This document shows positions 16,212-25,244 of a DNA stretch of 64,000 bases, in pieces. Numbering within the stretch: the first letter of the stretch is position 1; each line of letters begins with the position of its first letter. The DNA lies in assembly GCA_023398575.1 (NCBI GenBank), contig JAEWSC010000086.1:19699-83698 (forward strand), given 5' to 3'. The position numbers were made by a program, and so were the translations under genes. Source of the DNA: Bacillota bacterium (GTDB lineage: Bacteria > Bacillota > Clostridia > Christensenellales > Aristaeellaceae). The notes under the pieces were generated by a model that was given only the letters and a program-made list of their open reading frames with translations, did not search any database and was not told the DNA's origin.

Positions 16212-17153
16212 ATGACAAGCGCCGCATGGCAGAAGAGAAGAATTCATTGGTACCAGAATCCACGATCCCGCCGCAGGGCATTTATCGCACTTGCATTTTT
16301 TATGCCCGGTTTGATTTATTATGTTCTGTTTCGCTATGCGCCGATGTGGGGCAATCTGATCGCCTTTCAGGATTTCAATGCTTTCAAAGGGTTTTGGGAC
16401 AGCAAATGGGTGGGACTTAAGCATTTTGAAGCGTTTTTTCAATCCAACAACGCACCAAGATTGATCGTAAATACGCTTACCTTGAGCATGTACAGTATTT
16501 TATTTGGGTTTCCTGTGCCGATTCTATTTTCTTTGCTTTTGTACGAAGTGCGGTTCGCAAGATTTCGGTCGTTGATACAGTCAATCAGCTATTTTCCACA
16601 CTTCATATCGGTGGTTATCATCTGCGGATTGATGAAGCAATACCTTTCCGTATCCAACGGGATAATCAATGAAATCATTTTATCCTTTGGCGGCAGCAAG
16701 ATTAATTTTCTGCAGGAACCGCAATGGTTCAGACCAGTGTATATCATCAGCGGCATCTGGCAGAACATGGGCTGGAGTTCCATTATCTACTATGCTACGC
16801 TTACTTCTGTTGACACGTCCCTATTCGAAGCGGCCCAGATTGATGGTGCCAACAGGCTGCAGCGTATACTGCATATCAGTTTGCCAGCTTTGACGCCTAC
16901 CATGGTTACGCTGCTTTTGATGCAATTAGGCCAGATAATGAATGTTGGTTTTGAAAAGGTGCTGCTTCTGTACAACTCAAGCACTTATTCCACTGCTGAT
17001 ATATTAAGCACCTATGTGTATCGAATCGGCATCACGCAAATGAAGTATTCCTTTGCAAGTGCTGTGGGCTTGTTTAATAACTTGGTAGGCCTTTTCGTTA
17101 TTGTGTTTTTTAATGCCCTGGCCAAAAAGCTGGGTGATACATCCCTTTGGTAA
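16212..17153 (+). CDS. Sugar ABC transporter permease, LplB/YteP-like
   Basis: 313 residues with about six membrane helices and a basic N-terminus. The cytoplasmic EAA loop EAAQIDGANRLQRILHISLP (about 203-222) contacts the ATPase. FMPGLIYYVLFRYAPMWGNLIAFQDF near the N-terminus is characteristic of LplB/YteP permeases, which import uronate-containing oligosaccharides in Bacillus. ATG 16212 has CAGGAGGT 6 nt upstream; the longer frame from 16182 has no support. Followed by its partner permease after 12 nt. Confidence 0.9.
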   Translation: MTSAAWQKRRIHWYQNPRSRRRAFIALAFFMPGLIYYVLFRYAPMWGNLIAFQDFNAFKGFWDSKWVGLKHFEAFFQSNNAPRLIVNTLTLSMYSILFGFPVPILFSLLLYEVRFARFRSLIQSISYFPHFISVVIICGLMKQYLSVSNGIINEIILSFGGSKINFLQEPQWFRPVYIISGIWQNMGWSSIIYYATLTSVDTSLFEAAQIDGANRLQRILHISLPALTPTMVTLLLMQLGQIMNVGFEKVLLLYNSSTYSTADILSTYVYRIGITQMKYSFASAVGLFNNLVGLFVIVFFNALAKKLGDTSLW

Positions 17154-17165
17154 GGAGGATGCGCC

Positions 17166-18041
17166 GTGATGGCACATAAAAAAGTCGGGCTGTTTGAGAT
17201 AGGCGTTATCCTTTTACTGCTTGCTACGGCTCTTGTTTTTCTTTATCCCTTGTGGACGGTGTTTGTGGCGGCCTTTAGCGATCCTCTGGATTATGTAAAA
17301 AATCCGCTCGCGCTATTTCCGACACGGCCGACGGCATACAATTTCCGAATGTTGATTACATCGCAATCGGTATGGATGGGGTATGGCAATACGTTGTTGT
17401 ATGCCGCCATCGGCACGACAGTCAATGTCATCATGACCTTTGTGACTGCATATGCGCTCTCAATGCCCGGAATGCCTTACCGGCGGATGATCAATTTTTT
17501 TGTGGTGCTTACACTCTTTTTCTCAGGCGGTTTGATTCCTGCCTATCTGACAGTCAAAAACTATGGCATGCTAAACTCCATCTGGGCACTTGTGCTGCCA
17601 GGCGCCATATCCACCTATAACCTGATGATTACCCGTACCTATGTCACCCATCAAATCCCGCAGGAGTTGATTGAAGCGGCAGAGGTGGATGGATCAGGAG
17701 CGGTACGTACTTTCCTGAAAATTGTTATCCCGCTGGCAAAGCCGATTCTTGCGGTGATTACATTGTTTTATGCTGCAGACCATTGGAACTCGTTCTACAG
17801 CGCGTTGATTTACCTGAAGGACCGCAACTTGTATCCGCTGCAGCTGATCCTTCGGGAAATGTTAATCAACGATCAAACCTTGGGCATGATGGCAACAGAA
17901 GTCAGCAGCCTGGAAGCACTGTATACCGTTACACTCAATTATGCCGTTATGGTCATAGCGATTCTTCCTCTTTTAGCGGCATTTCCGTTTGTACAGCGGT
18001 TTTTTGTCAAGGGCGTCATGATTGGCGCGATTAAGGGATGA
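17166..18041 (+). CDS. Sugar ABC transporter permease, LplC/YtcP-like
   Basis: 291 residues, six predicted helices, EAA loop EAAEVDGSGAVRTFLKIVIP (about 178-197). Partner of the preceding permease. The start is GTG 17166 or ATG 17169, both within reach of AAGGAGGAT at 17152-17160. The C-terminal QRFFVKGVMIGAIKG is the conserved family ending, so the gene is intact. Confidence 0.9.
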   Translation: MMAHKKVGLFEIGVILLLLATALVFLYPLWTVFVAAFSDPLDYVKNPLALFPTRPTAYNFRMLITSQSVWMGYGNTLLYAAIGTTVNVIMTFVTAYALSMPGMPYRRMINFFVVLTLFFSGGLIPAYLTVKNYGMLNSIWALVLPGAISTYNLMITRTYVTHQIPQELIEAAEVDGSGAVRTFLKIVIPLAKPILAVITLFYAADHWNSFYSALIYLKDRNLYPLQLILREMLINDQTLGMMATEVSSLEALYTVTLNYAVMVIAILPLLAAFPFVQRFFVKGVMIGAIKG

Positions 18042-18085
18042 GGCTTGAGCAGAAGCTAGAGGTAAAGATATAAGGAGGGTTATGC

Positions 18086-18901
18086 TTGGAGTTTTATGAA
18101 TATCCGCCGCTGCTGGGGTATATTCTGCAATCGCCTGCCAGGCCCTTTGTGGATATCAGCTATTTTAACCGGCAAGCCGGATGGGGTAGGGGAAGCCATA
18201 CCCATGATTACTTTCAATATTTTGTGGTGACGCAAGGCACGATCACTCTGGTCTGCGATGGGGTGACACGAGTTTTAAAGGAAGGCCACGCCAGCTTGAT
18301 TCCACCAGAGTGCCCGCATGAACTGTATACTGTTTCCGGGTATGAGCAAATTGGGGCAAATGTTGATATGCAAAGCTGTGATGATATGTTTGGCGTACTT
18401 GGCATGCTCAAAAAGCATGTTGCCATGCCAATGGTTACAGAAGATATTCACGCCATAGAGCAGGTAAGTGTTCTGAAACGGTTTTTATCCAACAATAGCA
18501 GTATTGCTCAGGCCAAGGCATGTTTTTTGCTGGGGAATTCGCTGCTATCGGCGGTGGAGAGTATTGCGTTTGGTACCAAAGACAGATTTGATGTCTGTGT
18601 ATCACAATTCATGGATGCTCATCTGGATGCCAACCTTTCAACGACTGATATTGCGACGCACTTTCATATGAGTGTTCCACAACTGGAGCGATTATGCCGC
18701 AAGCACTTTGGCAGCGGAATAATTGCCGTTTACAATCAAAAGAGGTTGTCCAGGGCACGTATTCTATTGCAGGATACGAGTTTGAGTATTGGCGATATCT
18801 CACAGCAAATGGGTTTTTTTGACTCGGCGCATTTCTCAACATTCTTTACCAAGCGAATGGGGCTTTCGCCAAACCAATATCGGGGTAAACACGAGTATTG
18901 A
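18086..18901 (+). CDS. AraC family transcriptional regulator
   Basis: 271 residues. The N-terminal cupin-like sensing half contains SHTHDYFQYFVVTQGTITLVCDG (metal-type histidines and beta strands, about 33-55) and PPECPHELYTVSGYEQ. The C-terminal AraC domain has two helix-turn-helix units; the second holds LSIGDISQQMGFFDSAHFS and ends SPNQYR. It probably senses the imported sugar and controls the locus. TTG 18086 follows AAGGAGGG at 6 nt. Encoded in line with the transporter genes, 44 nt after the second permease. Confidence 0.88.
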   Translation: MEFYEYPPLLGYILQSPARPFVDISYFNRQAGWGRGSHTHDYFQYFVVTQGTITLVCDGVTRVLKEGHASLIPPECPHELYTVSGYEQIGANVDMQSCDDMFGVLGMLKKHVAMPMVTEDIHAIEQVSVLKRFLSNNSSIAQAKACFLLGNSLLSAVESIAFGTKDRFDVCVSQFMDAHLDANLSTTDIATHFHMSVPQLERLCRKHFGSGIIAVYNQKRLSRARILLQDTSLSIGDISQQMGFFDSAHFSTFFTKRMGLSPNQYRGKHEY

Positions 18902-19034
18902 TACAAGGGTACATGCGGTGGGAATATTCTGCCTCAGTTTTTCGCTAGCCGGCTTATTATCCATGCGTCCGAATGTAATAGCGGATAGGGGAAGCAATTA
19001 ACGATGCTTTGATGAATGGAAAGGGGATATTGCT

Positions 19035-20024
19035 TTGAATATTGATCATTTGATAGCCAAGGTCCGTGCAACGGTAGCCAGTCATAAGTTGGAGGAGGGT
19101 GTATACTGCCGCTGGTTGTGGCAGAATAAGGAAGGCAGCAGAAAGTTGGGAATCAACGAATATGGCTGTGCGGATGCGGCGAATTTGTTGTATACTATTG
19201 GTGATTTTGAACGTGATCCAACAAAACGGGCTTGCTGGGTGCGGGCCTTACAGGAAATGCAAAACCCTGAAACCGGCCTATTTGAAGAGGGTACCCACCA
19301 TCCCTTTCACACGACTGCCCACTGTGTGGCAGCGCTGGAACTGTTTGATGCCATGCCAAGATATCCATTGACAGCCATGCTACCATATTTGAATGTGGAG
19401 GCACTGTACGGCTTTCTCGAAGGGCTGGATTGGTCTGGAAGGCCATGGTCTCAGTCTCATCAGGGTGCTGGATTGTATTCGGCTCTGACTATTACCAGAG
19501 TGTGTGGGCTTGATTGGCAAAAAGCGTATTTTGGCTGGCTGCGGGATAACTGCGACCCGCAGATGGGTATGAGCTATAAGGGTGCCTTCGGCAAGGATAT
19601 GCTTTCCCACCATATGTATGGCTGGTTTCACTATTTTTTCAATCATGAATATGCGCGCCGGCCGATTCCATACCCTGAGAGGCTGATTGATACCTGCATA
19701 GACATGTATGTCAACGGAAAAATGGACGCGGTATATGGCCGTGAAGTGGGTTTTATGGAAATAGACTGGATCTTTTGCATGAACCGGGCATCTCACCAGA
19801 CTGCCCACCGCTTCAATGAGGTAAAATCGCTGCTGCTAGGGTTTGCCAAGGATTTTATCGGCTACTTGGATTCGTTAAATACGCAGACAGACGATGCGTT
19901 CAATGACCTGCACATGTTATTTGGCGCAGTCTGCGCATTGGCGGAATTGCAATTGGCACTGCCTGGTCAGGTGGAAACCACTGTGCCGCTTAAGCTGGTG
20001 TTGGATCGCAGACCGTTTATCTAA
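19035..20024 (+). CDS. Unknown protein in uronate-oligosaccharide locus, possible alpha/alpha-barrel
   Basis: 329 residues, no family recognised with confidence. No signal peptide, so cytoplasmic. It is helix-rich and aromatic, with spaced Trp/His/Gly segments (EEGTHHPFHTTAHCVAALEL, LDWSGRPWSQSHQGAGLYSA, LSHHMYGWFHYFFNHEY). Such alternation is typical of (alpha/alpha) toroid proteins such as glycan hydrolases, epimerases and lyases, but no catalytic motif can be assigned. It starts at TTG 19035 after AGGGG and ends 23 nt before the GH88 gene, so the two probably act on the same substrate. Confidence 0.7.
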   Translation: MNIDHLIAKVRATVASHKLEEGVYCRWLWQNKEGSRKLGINEYGCADAANLLYTIGDFERDPTKRACWVRALQEMQNPETGLFEEGTHHPFHTTAHCVAALELFDAMPRYPLTAMLPYLNVEALYGFLEGLDWSGRPWSQSHQGAGLYSALTITRVCGLDWQKAYFGWLRDNCDPQMGMSYKGAFGKDMLSHHMYGWFHYFFNHEYARRPIPYPERLIDTCIDMYVNGKMDAVYGREVGFMEIDWIFCMNRASHQTAHRFNEVKSLLLGFAKDFIGYLDSLNTQTDDAFNDLHMLFGAVCALAELQLALPGQVETTVPLKLVLDRRPFI

Positions 20025-20047
20025 TGTAGCAAAAGGAGTACACCAAA

Positions 20048-21196
20048 ATGAGTAAGTCGGGCGGAGAATTGGTTCATCATGACTGGGTGAAAGAGGTTGT
20101 CAAAAAGCTGGGCGTGAAAATGCGTTACGGAGTAGAAAAGGCCAGGGAAGGTGATTTCATTCCCTACTCCACCAAGTCAGGCGCATGGGCTCCAACTGGC
20201 ATTCAAATGTGGACCAACGGTTTTTGGCCGGCAAGCATGTGGCAGATGCATCGCTTAACGGGTGATGAAATTTTTAGGGATGAGGCACAGCGCGCCGAAT
20301 TGATGCTCGATGGCGCATTAAGAGACTTTAAGCAGTTGCATCACGACGTTGGGTTTATGTGGTTGATACAAAGCGGCGTGCATCATGCCATGGACAACAA
20401 TCAGGATAGCTATGACCGCACGCTCTTTGCTGCAATGACATTAGCGTCCCGCTTTAACCCCAATGGCTTTATCCGCGCCTGGAACGGGGAAGGCCGTGAG
20501 GGTTGGGCTATTGTAGACTGTATGATGAATCTGCCGCTCTTGTACTGGGCCTCCAGGCAAACAGGAGACCCGCGATTCAAGCTCATAGCCATGGCACATG
20601 CCGATACTACAATGAAGCATTTTGTCAGGGCGGATGGTTCCTGCAACCATATTGTCATCTTTGATCCAGAAACCGGAGCGTTCGTTGATAATCCGGGCGG
20701 GCAGGGATATGCCTCAGGCTCCAGCTGGTCCCGCGGACAGGCATGGGCGCTGTATGGCTTTACGCTCAGTTACATGCAAACCGGTAAGCAGGAATTCTTG
20801 GATGTGGCGAAGCGGGTAGCCCATTACTTTATTGCCAACGTGCAGGATGGCTGGATTCCTGATTGTGATTTCCGTGCACCGAAAGACCCGGTGGTCAAAG
20901 ACAATGCGGCAGGCAGCATAGCGGCCTGCGGTTTGTTGGAATTGAGTCGCCTCTTGCCTGATCATGAGGCTGAACCATATGCCAAAGCAGCATGCAGCCT
21001 TTTGATAGCTATGGAAGAAAGGTCGGCGAATTGGGGAAAAGATGATCCAGCAATTTTCACCCAATGTACTGCGGCTTATCATGAGGTTCAAACCAGACAT
21101 ATCACCATGAACTATGCAGACTATTTCTTCATTGAAGCCATTGGAAAACTGAATGGTGAAAAGATGCTGTTCTGGGCACCAGATATGCAAAGGTGA
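20048..21196 (+). CDS. GH88 unsaturated glucuronyl hydrolase
   Basis: 382 residues, full length for GH88. The signature YASGSSWSRGQAWALYGF lies at about 221-238. The two essential aspartates of characterised UGLs correspond to D100 (HHDVGF) and D157 (AIVDCMMNLPLLYW). These enzymes remove the 4,5-unsaturated uronic acid that polysaccharide lyases leave at the non-reducing end of glycosaminoglycan or bacterial-polysaccharide fragments. No signal peptide: cleavage occurs after uptake. GH105 is less likely, because its WxRGxGW pattern differs. Good AAAGGAG before ATG 20048. No polysaccharide lyase is encoded nearby, so the cell may scavenge products of others or carry lyases elsewhere. Confidence 0.9.
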   Translation: MSKSGGELVHHDWVKEVVKKLGVKMRYGVEKAREGDFIPYSTKSGAWAPTGIQMWTNGFWPASMWQMHRLTGDEIFRDEAQRAELMLDGALRDFKQLHHDVGFMWLIQSGVHHAMDNNQDSYDRTLFAAMTLASRFNPNGFIRAWNGEGREGWAIVDCMMNLPLLYWASRQTGDPRFKLIAMAHADTTMKHFVRADGSCNHIVIFDPETGAFVDNPGGQGYASGSSWSRGQAWALYGFTLSYMQTGKQEFLDVAKRVAHYFIANVQDGWIPDCDFRAPKDPVVKDNAAGSIAACGLLELSRLLPDHEAEPYAKAACSLLIAMEERSANWGKDDPAIFTQCTAAYHEVQTRHITMNYADYFFIEAIGKLNGEKMLFWAPDMQR

Positions 21197-21218
21197 CCTA
21201 AAGAGGTAGGGAATAGTA

Positions 21219-21487
21219 AAAAGCGGAAGGGAGCAATCCCTTCCGCTTCAGACTATCAAAAACCTATGGGAGGGCTGGGAGGGCCGAAACCCTCCCAGTT
21301 TGGATCGTAAATTGGCGACATGTGCGGCAATTTGCGTAGGAATTTCGAAGAAATTCCTTCCTTGCCCGAGCAAACGACCGCACAGAGGCGCAGCCGAAGT
21401 GCAGTGCCGCGAGGGAAAAACTCAACAAAGTGGCATCGCCACTTTGTTGACGGGCTGAAGCGGAAGGGAGCAATCCCTTCCGCTTTT
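21219..21487. repeat. Palindrome-rich element with terminal inverted repeats (MITE-like)
   Basis: Two identical 28-nt hairpins (12-bp stem AAGCGGAAGGGA, 4-nt loop GCAA) lie at 21221-21248 and 21458-21485. With their flanks they form terminal inverted repeats: each end reads AAAAGCGG inward to GCTTCAG. Between them are three more perfect stem-loops: CTGGGAGGG/CCCTCCCAG (21275-21298), AGGAATTTC/GAAATTCCT (21338-21358) and a 13-bp TCAACAAAGTGGC stem (21422-21450). No open frame makes sense and no target duplication is evident. The outer hairpins end in T-tracts pointing outward, so they can also act as terminators for both flanking genes. Either a miniature mobile element or a structured intergenic repeat. 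Confidence 0.6.
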
Positions 21488-21490
21488 GTG

Positions 21491-21829
21491 TCATTCCCAG
21501 TCCACAAGTCCCTTTTCTTCCATAAACGACTGCTGGGCGTCCATATAATCGTCCAGCAATGACGCAATCTTCATGGCTGCGTCCGCCCCCAGCTTGTACT
21601 TGCTTACGATGCCGTCTAGCAAATATTCAAAAGCCTCGTCATCATCATAAAAGGTATCGCCAGCATTGCCCTTTTCATCAATGACGCCGCTTTCCCGCAT
21701 GAAGGCGAGGTCAAGGTCAATAGCCAGGGAAATAAGCTCATCCATCGAGATGGGCAGTTCCTTGTGAATCCGCGTGTCAATGTGAGATAGGATAAAGGGC
21801 AGAGCATCCTGTTTGTTATAACCGTTCAT
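21491..21829 (-). CDS. Small acidic protein of unknown function
   Basis: 112 residues, acidic and predicted all-helical, without signal peptide, membrane helix or metal motif. I recognise no family. It is credible as a gene because ATG 21829 has GGAGGG 8 nt upstream and it follows pepF by 17 nt on the same strand. A Tyr/Asp-rich YDDDEAFEYLLDGIVSKYKLG segment suggests a compact helical domain. Its stop lies 3 nt from the palindrome-rich element. Confidence 0.7.
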   Translation of the reverse strand: MNGYNKQDALPFILSHIDTRIHKELPISMDELISLAIDLDLAFMRESGVIDEKGNAGDTFYDDDEAFEYLLDGIVSKYKLGADAAMKIASLLDDYMDAQQSFMEEKGLVDWE

Positions 21830-21846
21830 TGGTAATTCCCTCCTGC

Positions 21847-23634
21847 TTACAAAAGCTTGGCAAGCCGCTGCGTCGTTTGCTTGAACACCTGCATCGCGCT
21901 GCGGATGGGTTCAGGGCTGGACATATCCACACCAGCCAGCTTCAATGCTTCGATGGGGGGCAGGCTGCCGCCGGCGGACAAGAACTTGTAATAATCCTTC
22001 ACCGCAGGTTCGCCCTCGGTTAGGATGCGGTTGGCCAGGAACACCGCTGCGGAAAAGCCGGTGGCGTATTTGTATACGTAGAAGGCACGGTAGAAATGGG
22101 GGATGCGCATCCATTCCACTGCAATGAGTTCATCCACTACGCAGTGCTGACCATAGTATTTTTGATTGAGCTCAAGATAGGCTTGCGACAGCGCTTCCTT
22201 GGTTAGGGCTTCGCCTTCTTCCGCCATGCGGTGGCTGATACGTTCAAACTCGGCAAACATGGTCTGCCGGAAAACGGTGGTGCGGAACTGCTCCAACAGA
22301 TGGTTGCACAGGTAGGCCAATGCCTTCTTATTATCCTTGTAATGGTCCATCAGCTTGGTCATGAGTATGATCTCATTGCAAGTGGAGGCAACCTCCGCGG
22401 CAAACAACGTATAATTGGCCTTGGGGGCAGGCTGAGCCAGATTGCTGTAATAGCTGTGCATGGCATGGCCCATTTCGTGGGCGATAGTCATGGTGCTGTC
22501 AAGATCTTCCCTGTGATTTAGCAATACGTAGGGATGTACGCCGTAAGCGCCCCAGGAATACGCGCCGCTGGACTTTGCCTTGCTGGAATATACATCAATC
22601 CAGCCATCCTCATAAGCGCTTTTGAGCACTTTTTGATACTCAGCACCCATGGAGGAGAGGCCTTCCATGACCATTTGATAGGCCTCGGGGTAGGGCAGCT
22701 TCATATCAAAGTCGTCCAGCATGGAGGCGTACAGGTCATACAGGTGTACCTCGTCAAGCCCCATAGCCGGCTTGCGCAAGGCGATATATTCATTCAAGGC
22801 TGGCAGATTCTCATGAATAACGGAGATCAGATTGTCGTAAACGGACAGGGGAATCTCATCGGGGAATAAGGATGCTTCCACGGCGGTTTGAAAGCCCCTT
22901 GCACGGGCGGCAAACAGATCCCCCTTGACGCTTCCGGCATAGGTGGCGGCTATGGTTGACCCGAAATTGGTGTACGTTTCAAACAACGCGCTGAAGGCTT
23001 CTTTGCGCACGCGGCGATCATTGCTGCGGATGAAGGTACCATAACCGGCCTCGGTGAGGGGAACAATCTCATCCTTTTCATTATGGATGTCCGGAAACTT
23101 CATGTCCACCTTGGTGAGCATGGAGTATATGTTCTGCGGTGCACCAGCCATCTCACCGGTCATGGCCAGCAGCCGCTCCTGCTCGGCGGGCAGTGTATGA
23201 GGCTTGTTGCGCAGAAGGTTGCGCAGGTAAACATTGTAATCTGCAAGGGCTGGATCGTTCATCAGCGCCTTTAAAGTGGAATCATCCATAGCAAGCAGTT
23301 CGGGTTCCAGGAAGGAAGCGGCAGCGCTTGCTTCCACCGACAGCGTTTCCGCCCGGTCGGTCAAAGCTTGGTAGGTGGTGTTGGCATTGTCCTCATCCCT
23401 GTGCATATGCGCAAAGGCATACAGGCGTTCCAATATGTTTTGGCTGTCAAAATAGGTGCGGATGACTTTGGCGGGGTCTTTGGCAACATTGCCTTTGAAA
23501 GCCTCAAACTCCGACGTCAGGGCCTTTAGCTTTTGAAAATCAGCATCCCACTCTGCAAGGGAGGGATAAAGATCCTCCAACTTCCATTGCCAGCGCTTAT
23601 CCATTTCACTGCGTAGTTTTACTTGTTCTGCCAT
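21847..23634 (-). CDS. pepF: Oligoendopeptidase F
   Basis: 595 residues, M3 family metallopeptidase of full length. The zinc site HEMGH is at about 384-388 (TIAHEMGHAMHSYYS), with the downstream glutamate in FAAEVASTCNEI. PepF hydrolyses peptides of about 7-17 residues in the cytoplasm, recycling peptides and possibly signal peptides. ATG 23634 follows GGAGAGGT. Neighbours are the MFS gene 15 nt upstream and the small acidic protein downstream, all leftward. Confidence 0.95.
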   Translation of the reverse strand: MAEQVKLRSEMDKRWQWKLEDLYPSLAEWDADFQKLKALTSEFEAFKGNVAKDPAKVIRTYFDSQNILERLYAFAHMHRDEDNANTTYQALTDRAETLSVEASAAASFLEPELLAMDDSTLKALMNDPALADYNVYLRNLLRNKPHTLPAEQERLLAMTGEMAGAPQNIYSMLTKVDMKFPDIHNEKDEIVPLTEAGYGTFIRSNDRRVRKEAFSALFETYTNFGSTIAATYAGSVKGDLFAARARGFQTAVEASLFPDEIPLSVYDNLISVIHENLPALNEYIALRKPAMGLDEVHLYDLYASMLDDFDMKLPYPEAYQMVMEGLSSMGAEYQKVLKSAYEDGWIDVYSSKAKSSGAYSWGAYGVHPYVLLNHREDLDSTMTIAHEMGHAMHSYYSNLAQPAPKANYTLFAAEVASTCNEIILMTKLMDHYKDNKKALAYLCNHLLEQFRTTVFRQTMFAEFERISHRMAEEGEALTKEALSQAYLELNQKYYGQHCVVDELIAVEWMRIPHFYRAFYVYKYATGFSAAVFLANRILTEGEPAVKDYYKFLSAGGSLPPIEALKLAGVDMSSPEPIRSAMQVFKQTTQRLAKLL

Positions 23635-23649
23635 ATACCTCTCCTCGAT

Positions 23650-25098
23650 TCACTGTTTTTTGCGGATAAATATTTTGATTCTTGAGAAACGTCTTTTAAA
23701 ACCTGAAAAGGAGTTGTGCGTTACTTCATGAATCACCGGGCGCAGCGGCTGCGAACCGGCTTCCCTCAGTCTGGGGAGGATGAATAAAACACAAAGCAAG
23801 CGCAGCACGGAGGATGTCAGGAAGATGTAGTGATACCGGTTCAGTGTAACACCAAAGAACAAGTGCTTTGCGGCCTCCATGTTGATATACACGCCTTTGA
23901 TCAGTGCACCGCCTACGGCGTTACCCAGGGCGATGCCAACAAGGTTGACGGTAGCAAAGAATACTGCCAGATACATAGACTTATTCTTCTCAGGAGCCTG
24001 GCTCAAGGAAAGATTTTGCTGACCAAGGTCAATGGGCGGCCAAAAAGTGCCGGCAATCAGGTTAAGAATGATAATGAACCATGTTGCGTCAGGCCTCGTA
24101 AAGACCCATAGAAAAGGCGGAAGGGTACAGGCTAACGTAACAATTTGGAGAATGGGCTTATTGCCGTAGCGGTCTGTCATTCTGCCCCAGCCGGAGATGA
24201 ACAATACCATCATCACATTGGAAGTGATTTGGTTGTAAAGTGTGATCTGGGTATAATCCATACCCAAATTATCCAGCATGTAAACATTGAAAAACGGCGC
24301 TGCCACAAAGATGGCAAAAGACCAGGCGGTATAGAAAATAACAACCTTCATATAGCTTTTGTCCCTAAACACCGTAATGATCATGGACATAAAGCCATCC
24401 GGTTTTTCCTCCGGCGGCGGTGTGCGCATAGCAGGCCAATCAACGAAAAAGAAGAAGCATAGATCAGTCATGCCCAATATACCGGCAGCGACCAATACTA
24501 TGGTGTAACCGACCATGCCGACCCTATCCATGATCCAGGAAACCAGCAGACCTGTAATGATGCCTGAAATCATGAAAATTCTCTGGCGTACGCTGAAGTA
24601 GCGGCCGCGTATGCGAAGCGGTATCAAATCGCCCATCAAGCTGTTAAAGCCAAGGTTGACAAACGAGTTGCCGCCGGCGATCAATGCTACAAGCACAACA
24701 ACGGTCCAGGAGCGCAAAGAGCCTGCCATCTCCGGGATGAAGAAGGGAATTAAACCGATAGGGATCCATAGAGAACGGCCCAAGATGCCAAAAAACAGTA
24801 ACAAGAAGCGGCGGTTCCGCTTTCGCTCCATGATATAACTGATAAATAGCTGCGATGTGTTTGCTGCCACAGGGATCGCAGAGATCAAACCAAGCTGAAA
24901 ATCATCCGCATGGATTACATCAATTAGAAAGCCTGTCCACGCGGCGCCGGACACAATAATGTTCATGGCCATGCCGAACATGGCACCAAAGATAACCATA
25001 TATAGGCTTCGGCGGAGACTGTCGGCCATGCCGGTGGAATCGAACAAGTCTCGGGAGCGGGGCCAGTGTAATAAACGGCCCCCTTTGGGCATATTCAT
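23650..25098 (-). CDS. Major facilitator superfamily transporter
   Basis: About 482 residues with about 12 predicted membrane helices in two halves and a central cytoplasmic loop (PAMRTPPPEEKPDG). The MFS loop-2/3-like motif appears as ISYIMERKRNRRFLLLFFGILGR, and GWGRMTDRYGNKP in the second half is the equivalent repeat. The substrate cannot be told; the size and pattern fit sugar or drug MFS carriers. Start uncertain: ATG 25098 is favoured over TTG 25134, though neither has a convincing ribosome site. It ends 15 nt before pepF. Confidence 0.8.
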   Translation of the reverse strand: MNMPKGGRLLHWPRSRDLFDSTGMADSLRRSLYMVIFGAMFGMAMNIIVSGAAWTGFLIDVIHADDFQLGLISAIPVAANTSQLFISYIMERKRNRRFLLLFFGILGRSLWIPIGLIPFFIPEMAGSLRSWTVVVLVALIAGGNSFVNLGFNSLMGDLIPLRIRGRYFSVRQRIFMISGIITGLLVSWIMDRVGMVGYTIVLVAAGILGMTDLCFFFFVDWPAMRTPPPEEKPDGFMSMIITVFRDKSYMKVVIFYTAWSFAIFVAAPFFNVYMLDNLGMDYTQITLYNQITSNVMMVLFISGWGRMTDRYGNKPILQIVTLACTLPPFLWVFTRPDATWFIIILNLIAGTFWPPIDLGQQNLSLSQAPEKNKSMYLAVFFATVNLVGIALGNAVGGALIKGVYINMEAAKHLFFGVTLNRYHYIFLTSSVLRLLCVLFILPRLREAGSQPLRPVIHEVTHNSFSGFKRRFSRIKIFIRKKQ

Positions 25099-25244
25099 GG
25101 AAGGTTGAACCAGCCTTTCGTGTATATGTGGCAATAAGTGCGCGCAGGCAATTCAGCGGCACATCCGGCATTGGGCATGATAAACCAACGGTAAATGCCC
25201 AAGGATATTCTATCCCATTCGCTTGCAAGATGCAAGGAGGGATA

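Noticed and set aside
20048..21196. GH105 (unsaturated rhamnogalacturonyl hydrolase) as identity of the hydrolase
   Set aside because: The SSWSRGQAWALYGF signature and aspartate spacing match GH88 rather than GH105.
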